64,000 nucleotides of DNA, taken from positions 1 to 64,000 of the forward strand of contig JAHLKD010000024.1 in NCBI GenBank assembly GCA_025526935.1, in the 5' to 3' direction. The notes beneath the pieces were generated by a model that was not told the DNA's origin, ran no database searches, and saw only the letters and a program-made list of their open reading frames with translations. Position numbers and translations under genes: made by a program. This DNA is from Cladochytrium replicatum (Eukaryota > Chytridiomycota > Chytridiomycetes > Cladochytriales > Cladochytriaceae). Below, piece by piece: positions 31,120 to 43,097 of this stretch (its first letter is position 1; every line of letters starts with the position of its first letter).

Positions 31120-31741
31120 TCAAAAGCTCCTCTGCCGAGGAAGTTTGGGGGGTTCAGCACAGAGTTTGGGGACCGTGATGAGGGAGGTGAGTTGGGAGCA
31201 TTCGTCGTAAAGCAGAAGAGGGCGTAATGGGTGGCCTTGAATTCCGGAGGGTTCCCAGGACATCAGCAGATCCCACCACTGTTTTGAGAGTATTAAAAGA
31301 ATGATTTTATTGCGTAGATGTGTGGTTGTGTATGTGTGTGGCTGTCCTTGGGGCATTGCTATGAGCATGGAGACAAGGAACTGGGAGCTTCCATAGTTTT
31401 CTTCGACTAGCAGTATGAGTGCTGCAATGCGGCATTCGTTGTTTACACCGTTGACAAAGTTGTCAAGTAGAACTTTTGGAACGAGTCGAGTTTCTCCAAG
31501 AGACTCAGGAGATTGTTGATTGTTCCTAAACGTTAGAAGAGTCAATTTGCAAGATTGGCATTGGTGTCAGCACCTACCCCCCTTCGCTTGGGTCTTCGAT
31601 TCCTTTAAGTATTTGTCGTAGTTGCAAGTACAAGTGATAGTTAGGAACTGGATGTAGGCACTTATCAATACGCTGAGGGCCCGAGTGCGAAAATAATTCC
31701 AGATCCGAGTCGTTCAATCCATGAGAGTTCCCTGAAAGCAT
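31120..31741 (-). CDS. Hypothetical two-exon protein, 189 residues
   Basis: Start at the ATG at 31741 (MLSGNSHGLNDSDLELFSH). Exon 1 is 31741-31578; a 52-nt intron (GTAGGT, branch-like CTAAC, TTTAG) leads to exon 2, 31525-31120. The frame closes across the junction. The sequence includes YHLYLQLRQILKGIEDPSE and RLVPKVLLDNFVNGVNNECR, then a hydrophobic stretch IAALILLVEE. A further possible upstream exon begins at 31917 (MRSSGPLFVG) with its own GT-AG intron, in a frame that is harder to join. I do not recognise the family. Confidence 0.4.
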
Positions 31742-32976
31742 CTTTCAGCACCTAAGATGTAAAAAAAGGTTTGTGAGAGACCAGCGCTGGTGGTAGTAAC
31801 ATTACCGCCGGATGGCTGCCTCTGACATTCTTGTGGTCCCCATTTTGAAGGTGAGGATTTTGTTACCGACAATGGGTGGTTTTTGAGACCGACAAAGAGG
31901 GGGCCCGAGCTCCGCATGTCCCACGTGTAAGCAATGCAGGCTCTGACATGGTTCTGCTTTGGAGCAGATTCCTCTGGGCTGATAGCCTTCCTAATGAGCT
32001 GAACTAGCTACTCCTCTGACCTTTAGGATTAAGACTGGCCGTACCAACAACGAGTTATGAGGGCTGTAGGGATCGGACATTTTGAATGTTGGCGAGGTGA
32101 ATCTTGTGAATCTTGTTTGGATGGGAGTTTTCTCAAAACAAAAAACGAGATCTCCACAAAAATAACCCTCTCACTTACTTATTCTCTTAATCTATCGTAG
32201 CGACTCACGCCGATATCATCGACCGAGCTGAGAACAAACTCGCTGTTTTTTATTTTGTTTTCATTTGCTCAGCTCTGCAATGACAAATTTTCCTGATCAG
32301 CTGACCCGCCATATTTACCAGGTGCTGATTGGCTCTTAACAACGAACCTCTTTGGAAAGTGAGAGGGAGAGTCTGTGGAGAAAAGGTATCATGTGCAATG
32401 AAATATTGCAGAGCATGCGTGAGCATGAATTTGAGCTGCGGTTGGAGTGGCAAGGCAAAAGTTTTATGGCCCTCCCCTGTGGGGACACCGGTTGAGCTTG
32501 TTGACAAACTCTCGCATTAACATTTCTTTCCAGTTTGGTCACAACTACGAAGCAAGCAAATATCACAGGACATCTTAATTTTCCTGCGAAGCAAGTCATA
32601 CCAAGACATCTTGTGATCTTGACAGGTTCCGGTGTGAACTGTTCGACTAAAAATCAACCGTTCCGACACCTATTAAACGTTGTGCAAGCTTGCTGTACAT
32701 TTGCCTCTGTCGATTACGTAAGTAACTTGTTTCGACTGAATGATCTCAGCACTGACGAGAATCGGTTATCAGTTCAATTGGGATCCTCTCCAATCGATCG
32801 GCAGCACCATTGCCAATCCCGGATGTTTCAGTAGAGCACCTGATTTTCCAGATCACCTCTTCTGGTGAAGGACTCACATATTCAGAGCGGTGACAACATC
32901 CCTCTGTCACATTTTAGCCCCTTCCTTACGTCTCGTAAATATAGATTCGTGGAGTGGTTATCAGTTTCGACACACT
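31742..32976. other. Region upstream of the F-box gene
   Basis: The left edge may hold an extra exon of the hypothetical gene (31917-31800). Small overlapping frames at 32250-32830 show no family resemblance. The right part should contain the F-box gene promoter. Confidence 0.4.
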
Positions 32977-35544
32977 ATGAAGGAACAGAATGACTTGAGG
33001 GAGCGTATGGAACATATTCTCGCCTGCGAGTCACCAACGATACGGAGGGCGGTGGTTCATGCGTCTCAGACCACCATTAAGGGGAGAATGGAAACGGCCA
33101 CGGCCAATGATGAGGACGAAACAATCCTTTCCCCAGAAACCATTCACTTTGGCCACCACCAGCAGGATCTCGACTCAAGTTACACGGAAGATTTTCTTCG
33201 ACAATCTGATATCACAACAAGAATGGATGATTCATTTCGGGGGGAATATTCACTGCAGGAAGAGGATCCAGATGAACTGCACTCGATTGCAATTAAGGGT
33301 ATCTGTGAAGTCGAGCAGCAAGATGCTTCGCTCACGTGCGAGAAACAAAGTATTCATGCAAGCGGGTGAGTGAATTTTCAAGAACTTTATTCAAAGTTCT
33401 GGACCTAATGCATTCTGTACAGTTTCATGACCAATGGATCGGACTCTGCGACTACGTTGATAGGAATTGTTCAATCTGTTCGCAAAGAAAAGAATGTTCG
33501 GATATCTCAAGGCAGTCAAGTCAATCACACAAGCACGTACCAGGCCTTAAACGAGCACGCAGCAATTCCCAACGTCAAACATGGCGATTTGCCGAACTGT
33601 CGAGGAAACCCGTTGTTGGTCCCCGAAATTGTCCATGACATTCTCGTCTATCTGAAGGAGGTTAACTGCCTCTACCCGTGCCTATTTGTGAATCGTAAGC
33701 GAGTTTAAGGATGTGCTGTACCACACTCTCTCAACATACTGTCGCTCTCACCAGGTGTTTGGAAGCTGCAAGCGACAAAAATCATCTGGAAACATATCAA
33801 GTTCGATTCTTCGCACGAGTTCCGTCGATTCTCCGCTCTGTTCACACCAAAAGTTCAACGATCTACCATTAGCTCTCAACTCAGTGATGTTCGTGACGGT
33901 GTCATGCGCCGCTACTCGATTCTCCGCCACGAGGGAGTCCTCCCTCTAATCTACACTCTACGGACCGATGCCTGTCTTCTTCGGGAGATGATGAACAAGC
34001 GAATCCATGGGGACCAATCTGACAGTGTGATTGTTGGTGGCCCAAGCCTGTACAGTACAACAGGGGTCTCGAGCGTTCAGCGAGCACTCGTGCAGATGGC
34101 TGAGGAGTATGACGATTTATCGTACGGCCTGTATGACACCACGGATATGTACGATGCCAGCCTTGACCACAACTCGGACCCGCTATGCACAACGGAGCGC
34201 CAGATTCTCGGTGACGCAATGCTGGCATCCAGCACGCCACTTTCAATGAGGAGAATGTTTTTGCAGGAGCGCCTTCGCTTTCATATGATCTCTGCAAAGG
34301 AGAAGGAGCTGCGGGGAGTCCGATTTAGAGACTTGCACAAAGCAGGAAGGTTCGCACTCGCTGGAGGGGTAATCGAAGTTGATGAGAACTGTTTCAAAGC
34401 ATCTAATGTTGAGGCGGCGAGAAATGTGGGAGGCAATATGGGTGATCATGGAAGTGATTGTGCCAACAACTTGCTGATGAGTTGCGTTCGCAATCCGATT
34501 TGGGGAAGCTCATCAGCACCATCGAACTCGAGACAAAAGCCGCCAAGTAAGACGATGACCAACACCGTGATCAACGCCGCGAAGTATTGCGCATCGCAAG
34601 CGCCGCAGATTTTTAGAGACATTTTGTACACTCCGTCGGCCAATCCGATGCATTCTCTGGAAGAATACAGCTTGTTTATGACGGATTTGATCTGCCACGA
34701 TCTACCGACAATCACGGACGATCTTCTGATTCCAGTGCTGAGAGCAGCGATAAACCTTCAGCGATTGGAGCTGTATAACTGCAATCAAATCACAGATGCG
34801 TCTCTTCTGGTCGCAGCCGAAAATGCTTCATCTCAACTTACGCATCTGCGAATCCCAGGGCTTACTGCAGTAACAGATGTATCCTTGAATGCTTTTGCTG
34901 TTCACGCGCACAAGATCAGGGTTCTGGACCTCCGTTCCTGCACCGGGGTCAGTGAAAGTGGGATCGTCAACCTCATAAAGTCCTTGGCGGTATCTTCTTT
35001 CACTCAACCAGTCCCCACACCGAAACAAGAACATTATATCCGGACCACACCAAGAGTGCGTGGAGACTCACCTCCAGACTCACTGCACTCTCGACCGATC
35101 AACATCTCCTCCCTTCGCTATCTCAATATCGGAAGGCCACCAAACTCCCCTCGCGCAATTTCAGACCGCACGCTCAAAGCCATCGCAGCATTTGCTCCAC
35201 AGCTCACCCACCTCGGACTCTCTGGCGCACACATATCGGACACTGTGTTCGTTGATGCTTTCGCGACGTCCAACTTGAAGCTCTCGCTTGAGAAACTCAT
35301 TATTAGCAACACACCGTTAACATCTGCCGCAATACATCCGCTCGTCAATATCATGCAGACAGCGCTCCCTCCTCCTGCACCAACAATGTTAAAGAAGAGC
35401 TGTTCTCCCCTCCCTCGCCGACCCCGATATTTTCACTTCATTGAGGCGATCAACATGAAAAACTTTGACGTAAAGCAACTGCTGTACTGCTCCACCTATG
35501 TCAACTGGACTGCCAAGCAATTGTTGCTCTACAGGACTGGATAA
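32977..35544 (+). CDS. F-box and leucine-rich-repeat protein, about 816 residues
   Basis: Three exons: 32977-33365, 33423-33694, 33755-35544, with introns of 57 and 60 nt; all phases close. The F-box is split by intron 2: GNPLLVPEIVHDILVYLKEV, CLYPCLFVNR/VWKLQATKIIWKHI. LRRs of the AMN1/FBXL type lie in the C-terminal half: AINLQRLELYNCNQITDASL, QLTHLRIPGLTAVTDVSLN, IRVLDLRSCTGVSESGI, LRYLNIG, LTHLGLSGAHISD and LEKLIISNTPLT. The N-terminal 170 residues are acidic and disordered. F-box proteins recruit substrates to SCF ubiquitin ligases through Skp1; the LRRs would bind the substrate, which cannot be named. The start is the first ATG of a supported exon; an upstream exon is not excluded. Confidence 0.85.
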
Positions 35545-35784
35545 TTGCACACTCAACTGAATCCTGAACCAAAGATTTTTGCGCGATACTTGAATCAATA
35601 TATTTATGTTAATACCAGCAGCGGTGCTACTCCGGAGCTTTCGAATTCCAACCCTTTTCTATTGAGAATATCACCAGTTCAACGCGGATCCAACTCTCGC
35701 GGTCCACCATCAGCGGCTCCCGCTACAGTCCATCCAACATCCAACAGCAAAATGGCAAAGCGTTTGTCCGGAGGCATGTAGACG

Positions 35785-36200
35785 GCCGCGTTCAGAATTC
35801 CCGGCACATTCGAGCTTATCACACTCCCTCAACGCATGGACGTGCTCTTCAACAAGTGGTTGACGTTCATCTGCCCCGAGTGTTCAACGAGACCTGCTGA
35901 TCTGGCGTTGTGTTTGATCTGCGGGCAGTTTGTATTCTTCCAGTCATTCTGTTGCTCCAAACAAGGCGAAGGGCAGTGCAATTCACACATGATCAGGTAA
36001 GTTGGATTTTTACATTCTTTTCGTGGTGCGGTTGCTGATCTCTGTTTGTTTAGCTGCGGTGGATCTGTAGGTGTATATCTGAGCCTTCGGCAATGCACAG
36101 TATTGTTGCTCCACTGTCGGCGGAAAGAAGATTCAATGCTGCTTCCGCAGCGGACCGTACCTTGATCCGCACAGAGAGATTGACATTGGTTTGTGGTGAG
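35785..36200 (+). pseudogene. Orphan UBR1-type ubiquitin-ligase C-terminal fragment
   Basis: The sequence reads FELITLPQRMDVLFNKW, FICPECSTRPADLALCLICG, FCCSKQGEGQCNSHMI then, after a GTAAGT-TTTAG intron (35997-36053), SCGGSVGVYLSLRQCTVLLLH. This is the C-terminal Zn-binding cap of N-recognin E3 ligases (UBR1/UBR2: CxxC, ALCLLCG, CC, C..H, CGG.GLFL). The expected GPYLDPHREIDIGLW follows at about 36140-36195, but in another frame, so a small indel intervenes. The other 1,500 or more residues of a UBR1 protein are not upstream; the F-box gene ends 240 bp away. It is a fragment left by rearrangement, or the last exon of a gene displaced elsewhere. Confidence 0.7.
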
Positions 36201-38082
36201 TGTTTTCGGCAGCCGGTTGGGGCTCCACGTTTAATTAATCAATGACAACAAGCAAGGAAGGACTACGATATGGGTGATTGGCCAACACCGTGAAGTTAAA
36301 ATATGTTGGATTAAACAAGACTGGGACTGTTGTAATACGCACCTTCTTTTCTTGATCTCAAGCCAATATGATTTTAGCGACGTTCCTTGCCTGAATAGAT
36401 AGTCTCCGTCGCACATAATTCGGTCCGGACTCAATGGAAGCTCTTTGAACTCACGAACACATAATCATCAGATTTGTTAGAGCCTGTGTTCGATTGCCTG
36501 CTCCTGTCCGCTTTTGCAACATCAATTATTACATGGGACAGTATTTCAACAGTGCTGATAGAATCGCGCACAGCTATAGTTTTGAATACTTTTTACGAGT
36601 GACGGTGTTTCTTCAACTGAACCCACGGTCAATGTTGTTACACCAGCAGATTATGTTTCCGTGTTTGTATTCTTGAGCGTTTCACCAGCGCACGTCATGC
36701 ACCAACCCGCGATCAACCTCGACAGGAATGGATCATCCATAGTCCTTCGAGAACACACAACGGAGATGCTGGCCAGGTTCAAGTACACCAAAAGCGACTC
36801 GAACTCCTTGTCGTACACCGGTGCTTTGCCGTGTTGGATTATGCACCTTACAGTCCTCTACTACAGTCACTTTAACAACCATTCACAAAACACCGTCACT
36901 GCGACATGACAGATAGACTGGAGATATGCAGGAATTCTCAATGCAGGATGCCAAGAGTAGTTTATAATTTTTAAGCTGATAAAAATTGTTTATTCAGGAA
37001 GAGTAATATGGTTTTATGATGGTGAGAACTTCTAATTACATGTCTTCTATGATTTACCGCATATGGTAATATTCCTTTTTTTTGTGTCATTTCAGTCTGA
37101 TTAAAGCATTACTTAGTAATGAACAGTAATTTTTACTTGTAGGGAACAGTAGATTTGTAATCAAGCTGTATGTTTATAAAGGTACGCAAAGATGATTGAA
37201 TGGCGTGTATGAGTCTCAGGATCAACTCTACTCAATATGTTTGAACGGTGTATACCCTACTCCGGCTATGCCAGTTCACTTCAGTATTCAGCATTCAGTA
37301 TTCAACATGCCGTAGTGCTCCGCCAACATTGTAGTGTTTCTGTCTTGGAAAAATCCTGCGATACCGCCAGGAGGTACTACATGGAAGCCCATGTACAGAA
37401 GGGCCACCATTCCCAAGTACGTGAGGCTGATGTTTCGGAAGGTAGCTCGACAACGGCACAATGGAGCTGACCCAATACCTTAACCTCTCGTCCATGCACA
37501 AAGCATGAACTCCATCATTCCATTGAGAATATCATCTGTCGTCTCTGGAAGAGTCTCCTAAATCGGGGCGTTCTCCATTGCCACCTCGCTCTCCTCTCGT
37601 AGCCAATTGCAAAGTTCAAAGTCGGAGCAAGACCAAAGTCGACCAGCATCTTCTTTGCGACTGCCAATACTTGGGGACTCTACAATCCCTTACAAATCTT
37701 TGTCGCAATCGAGGCAACTTGGTGGATGACAACCTTTGCGATCTCCATCACCCACATGATGGCAATCAAAGGAAATGAATCACCACAGGCAGCTACCCAT
37801 AGCTCCAACCTTGACCTCCATCCACAGCTCTCATCATCTGCTTTGTCCTTCCCTTCCTGTTGCTTGTGTAGTGCCTCAAAAGTGACATCAGGTTCCTGCA
37901 ATAGCAAGAAACACCTTTAAATCAACATGTGGGCACTTTCCCTGATAATGCAAAATATCTGTCAATGCATTCCATCAGGTTCTGGAAAGTCAAGTCCTCT
38001 CATTTGACAACACCCCGCAGATCTGCATGCAGTCACCGCTTGTCCGGTGATTCAAATAGCTCGATAAGCCATTGAAATGATT
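36201..38082. other. Gene-poor region, nothing assigned
   Basis: Only short frames are seen. The plus strand at about 37610-37780 reads LYNPLQIFVAIEATWWMTTF, hydrophobic and exon-like, but no family is recognised and it is not extended by clear splice sites. The right edge abuts hAT copy 3. Confidence 0.4.
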
Positions 38083-38620
38083 TAAGGATCGGCGGGTTTT
38101 AGGGTCTTTCGGGTCGGGTCCGGGTCCATTGACCAAATGTACCCGACCCGAGTGCTGGGTTTTCATGGAAAATTTTCGGGTCGGATCCGGGTCGGGTATC
38201 GGGTCCAGTAGGAAAACCCTTCTCGGGTCAAAAGTCAGACCCGAGTAAAACCCGATGTGATAGAGCAGCTAAAACGAAGCTATTGTTCTTTCTGTCCACT
38301 CGGACACTTTCCAAGAAGACGCAATATAAGTTTTGTATGTATCAAACAATTTTGCATCACAACAGACATCGAGGCATGTATTTTCTGTCCACCTGGACAC
38401 TTTCTCAATTCATTGACGGTACTTCAGTTATCTCTACCCAATACAACTAACCTCTATCAATGTTACTAGCAATACGATTCTGTCCACCCGGACACTTTCC
38501 AAGAAGTCACAACGGAAGTTCTGTAACAAACAATTTCTACCACGACAGACCTCGAGAGCTGTGCTTTCTGTGCACCTGGACACTTAGAGTCGGTAACGTT
38601 CCAGCCACACCACAGCAAAA

Positions 38621-41051
38621 ATGGACGCCGCCTTTGTTAAACCAAAGCGTAAGGCAGCGTCCGACGCAAGCCAAAGACTGGTGGACAGTCATCCGCTTGA
38701 CACACAGAAGCAAAGTCTGCCAGCCCCCCAAATTTCAGAGGCGTCCAGCGAGGGGAACTGCATGCAGGACAAACGCAGACGTGTATCAGGACACGGTGGC
38801 AACAACAGCGCTTGAGAGCCAAGCTCCACATCTTCTTCCAATGACTCCAGCGAGTTGGGCCTGGCTTCTCAGCATGCACCAGAGCTTCCTGCCGACGTTA
38901 GTTTTGCTGACTCTTCAGTGTGACAGGAGCCTGCAGCTGGATCAGTTCAACCATCAATGCTTTCATCAGATGCAGATGTTGATAGCATGTCGGACTGTAG
39001 AGGTAGTCGAGGCGGCATAGCGAAGGATTACTATAAGGTTGATAATGGTCTGAGAACATGTTTGGTTGCGAAATGCAAGTGGAGCCAGAAGGTAGATAAG
39101 ACGGGATCAACAAAAAACTTCCTCCGGCATCTGAAAAACCACCATGGAAGTATTGCCAGGTCGCTTGGACTGTTGGACATCGTCCCCAAGGGACAACAGA
39201 CATTGAATTTTGGCTCGCAGGAGAAGGAGCAAAACTTTGTGTTCAATCCAGACGTAGCGTGGCGGTCGATTTTGGACTGGATTGCTGCAGACAATCAGGC
39301 TTTTACTGTTGTGGAGAACGAGTTTGTCAGCATGCTGAAGACTTTTCAGCCAAACTATACACCAAAGACGGCAAAAGCAGTGAAGCAAAAGGAGATGGAT
39401 CTTTACGATAGGCAGAAGGAGCTGGTTAAAGGTCTGATTGTTGGTTCGCCTTCAAAAGTATCAATAACAGCTGACTGTTGGACATCGAAGAACCAGATTT
39501 CTTTTCTTGGAATTACTGCCCACTTCATCACGAAAGAATGGGAGCCGCAGGACTTGCTGCTGCAGATGATTCCGATGGTTGGAAAGCATGAAGGCGTCGC
39601 CATGGCTAGTCAGCTTGTCAAGTGTCTGGATGAATTTGGCATGCTATCGGGTGAACGCTTATTGTGCATTACAACCGACAACGGTTCAAACAACTTTACC
39701 ATGAGTGCTAAGCTGGAGACGCTCTTGGAAGATAGGGATATTGCGTGGTCTGCAGAAACTCAACACATGCGGTGTATGGCACACATTATCAATCTTGCAG
39801 CAAAGGATTTTATCGATACATTCGCGCCTGCAGGGGACACAGTCGCAAATGACGATAACTCCGGCGTTAATGTCATAAACCTTCTTCGACGGCTAGTCAG
39901 AGGAATCCGGTCTTCCCCAAAACGACGAAGCTCATTTATTGATTTGTGCCGATTTGTGAAACTGGTTCCTCTATTGCCAATTATCGATGTGACAACTCGC
40001 TGGAATAGCACGTTCTATATGGTCAAACGAGCCTTACAGCTACGAGAGGCGATGGACAAAATATACTGGATTGAAGATTCTTTGAAAGATTGGTCAATAA
40101 ATCCAAAGCAATGGGAGGTCCTACAGAAGATCCGGGATGGTTTGAGTGTTTTCGAGGTTATATCAAAGGCAATCGAGGGGTCTAGATATCCAACACTTCC
40201 GCTTGTTATTCCATTTTACAACGATCTTATCGATCAACTGGAAGACCTAGAGGATGCAGAATTGGATGAAACTTTCACCAAAGCATTTCGAAATGCACTA
40301 GATAAGCTGAGAATATGTTACTCAATCGCTAAGAGCCCGTGTTTAGCAGTTGCTACGGTACTATCCTCGTTTTAATGATCAATATTATCGATTTTCAAAG
40401 GCTTGGGAGAAAGATGTAGGAAGGGATCAGGTCACCCTAGTGCGGAAAGTCTGGGAGGAATCGTATAAGTCACGGAAAATCAAGAACAGTGGTGCCGATG
40501 TTTTTGGAAACACACCAGAACGTCGACACGATTCGAGCGGAGCTTCCGGTGATAGACAGAAAAAAACGGACGCTGAATGCTTGAGAGCCATTAGATCCGT
40601 TTTCATCTGGCAAGAAGAGATTCCTGAGGAAAAAGATGAGCTGGATCACTATCTTGGCGATCAGGTAGTACGCGGTATTGATTCTGATGGGAAGCCAATC
40701 AATATTATGGACTGGTGGAAGACTGTTGGAAGTGTGAACTTTCCAGCCCTAAGCCAGATGGCAATGGACTATTTAGGAATACCAGCAACAAGCGCTCCAG
40801 TCGAACGAAAGTTTTCAGCCGGGGTTGATTTGGTACCTGCAACTCGCAACCGCCTTGCTCCAAGAACAATAAATGCGTTGATGTGCCGTCATGACTGGTT
40901 GCATCAATTGAGTGCTGAAGAACCGTTCAAAAATGATTCCCTAGATTCAAAAAGTGATGTTAGTGAGGATTTTGTAAAGGTGCATAATTTTGGCGAGGAT
41001 TTTGATGTGGTATTAGAGTTGGAAGCAACTGATGATAACCCACTCTTTTAA
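38621..41051 (+). pseudogene. hAT transposase, copy 3, two nonsense codons and a frameshift
   Basis: The start at 38621 is in frame with the main ORF. TGA codons interrupt at 38813-38815 and 38921-38923, the same two as in copy 2. The long open part from 38957 runs through the BED finger and RNase-H-like core to 40375, where two bases are missing in the LDPRF codons (GTACTATCC here, GTACTCGATCC in copies 1 and 2). The C-terminal part, including the hAT dimerisation block ATSAPVERKFSAG, continues to 41051 in the shifted frame. Confidence 0.9.
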
Positions 41052-41082
41052 ATATAAATTGTTGTTTAGACTGTTCATCTGT

Positions 41083-42078
41083 TGAAGTACCGTCCAGGAG
41101 TTGAGAAAGCGACCACCTGGACAGAATCCTATTGCGAGTAGTATTTGTAGAGAGGTTGGTTGTACTTGATCGAGATCAGTGAAGTATCAGTGAAGTACCG
41201 TCAATGAGTTGAGAAAGTGTCCGGGTGGACAGAATTGTATTGCTAGTAACATTGATAGAGAGGTTAGCTGTACTTGATAGAGATCACTGAAGTACCGTCA
41301 ATGAGTTGAGAAAGTGTCCGGGTGGACAGAATTGTATTGCTAGTAACATTGATAGAGAGGTTAGCTGTACTTGATAGAGATCACTGAAGTACCGTCAATG
41401 AGTTGAGAAAGTGTCCGGGTGGACAGAATCTTATTGCTAGTAACATTGATAGAGAGGTTAGCTGTACCTGATAGAAATTACTGAAGTACCATCAATGAGT
41501 TGAGAAAGTGTCCGGGTGGACAGAATTTTATTGCTAGTAACATTGATAGAGATGTTAGTTGTACTTGATAGAGATCACTCAAGTACCGTCAATGAGTTAA
41601 GAAAGCGTCTGGGTGGACAGAATCTTATTGCTAGTAACATTGATAGAGATGTTAGTTGTACTTGATAGAGATCACTCAAGTACCGTCAATGAGTTAAGAA
41701 AGTGTCCGGGTGGACAGAATCTTATTGCTAGTAACATTGATAGAGAGGTTAGTTGTATTGGGTAGAGATAACTGAAGTACGTCAATGAGTTGAGAAAGTG
41801 TCCGGGTGGGACAGAATTGTATTGCTAGTAACATTGATAGAGAGGTTAGCTGTACTTGATAGAGATCACTGAAGTACCGTCAATGAGTTGAGAAAGTGTC
41901 CGGGTGGAGAGAATCTTATTGCTAGTAACATTGATAGAGAGGTTAGTTGTACTTGATAGAGATCACTCAAGTACCGTCAATGAGTTAAGAAAGTGTCCGG
42001 GTGGACAGAATCTTATTGCTAGTAACATTGATAGAGAGGTTAGTTGTACTTGATAGAGATCACTGAAGTACCGTCAAT
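41083..42078. repeat. hAT copy 3 subterminal repeat array
   Basis: About ten units of about 97-100 bp built on GTGTCCGGGTGGACAGAAT plus TATTGCTAGTAACATTGATA and GTACCGTCAATGAGTTGAGA. One palindrome carries an extra G (TGTCCGGGTGGGACAG, about 41799). The array is cut off after GTCAAT at 42078. Confidence 0.85.
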
Positions 42079-42616
42079 TCCAGACACCTGACAGCCATGA
42101 AAAAAGCCCGAAGAGATTGTTCAACGCCAGTGAGATAGACTGACATATGCATGGTACCCCACACAAGATATCTTTGAAAAGCATGGTCAGCAAAAGAACA
42201 ATGATCCCAGTTAGACCAAGAAGACATACCATATACCATATTACCAATGATAACAAAGGCAAGTGGGCAACAGTTGCCACCTACTGTGCCTGCCAAACGC
42301 TATCTTACAACGATACTTCCAGTAGTTGGCGAAACAATAGGTGAATGGTGGTGCGTGGATCTGGGAAGATGGGGGCGGATCCCGGCTATTTACATAAAAT
42401 TGGATAGAGTTATGAGTTGGCTGGTGATTGTAGCCCCACCGTCTAAAATTCACATATTGCATTTCCAGCTAAATGAAAAAAAATGGATGAGGTTTTATTA
42501 TTAATGTGGCACTGCCCACAGCCAGGCTTTACCGACTGGATAAAGAACGCAAATCAAGCTACCCAATATGGACAAAATATACTCAAAAATGATTCTTATA
42601 ACCTTTAAGAGGAATC
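42079..42616. other. Diverged repeat copy A, unassigned
   Basis: This segment aligns by eye with 45110-45380. Shared blocks include ATATCTTTGAAAA, GAGCAAAAGAA/ATGATCC, AGTTGG-GAAACAATAG and GGCTATTTA, in the same order. Minus-strand frames here are hydrophobic and not recognised. It could be a solo LTR or a small gene family. Confidence 0.45.
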
Positions 42617-42621
42617 ACGAG

Positions 42622-43097
42622 TGTTAAAAACCAAGGGCTTCTCCTGGCAGCGGTAGGGCGTCTTTAGCTGTACTGTAGCTAGCACAACAGCTCCAGGTTC
42701 CGTCTCTTGGCCCAGTACCTGTTCTCCCAGGTGTGTATATGCCTAATACTCCGACAGGCTGTACACTACACCCAAGCTGGTCAGGCAACCAGGGAATGCT
42801 GTGGTCAAAGACATTGGTCACATCAACTCCTATATTCAAGTGAACAGTGCGTGTGGGCATACCTGTGGTCAAAGACATTGGTCACATCAACTCAAAGGAC
42901 CAAGCCACACCACATTCCCCACTAAATGCCAAGATCACTCCACACAGGACCTGCCAAACATGGATATAAATACATGAAATACAAGTCCATAAATAAGAAT
43001 GAAGAGGGATTGACAAAAAAACTCTCAGGTCAAAGAGAAAAAAGACAACCCAAAGGATAACCCATTAGCAAACAGTCTGATATGCTAGTTTTTAACA
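42622..43097 (-). repeat. LTR (3' LTR of the minus-strand element)
   Basis: 476 bp, TG...CA ends with an inverted GTTAAAAAC. It contains a tandem repeat of TGTGGTCAAAGACATTGGTC about 57 bp apart and a TATAAATA motif near 42963. It appears identical to 44500-44975. Confidence 0.93.

Larger units (their letters stand above)
38083..42078 (+). mobile_element. hAT transposon copy 3, accessory end missing
   Basis: The left end begins TAAGGATCGGCGGGT with the GGGTC-rich terminus (38083-38250), followed by spaced palindromes, the transposase (38621-41051) and a repeat array to 42078. The array stops in mid-unit and jo ins unrelated DNA, so the accessory ORF and second terminus are lost and no target duplication can be found. 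It is in inverted orientation relative to copy 2 and nearly identical to it. Confidence 0.88.
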
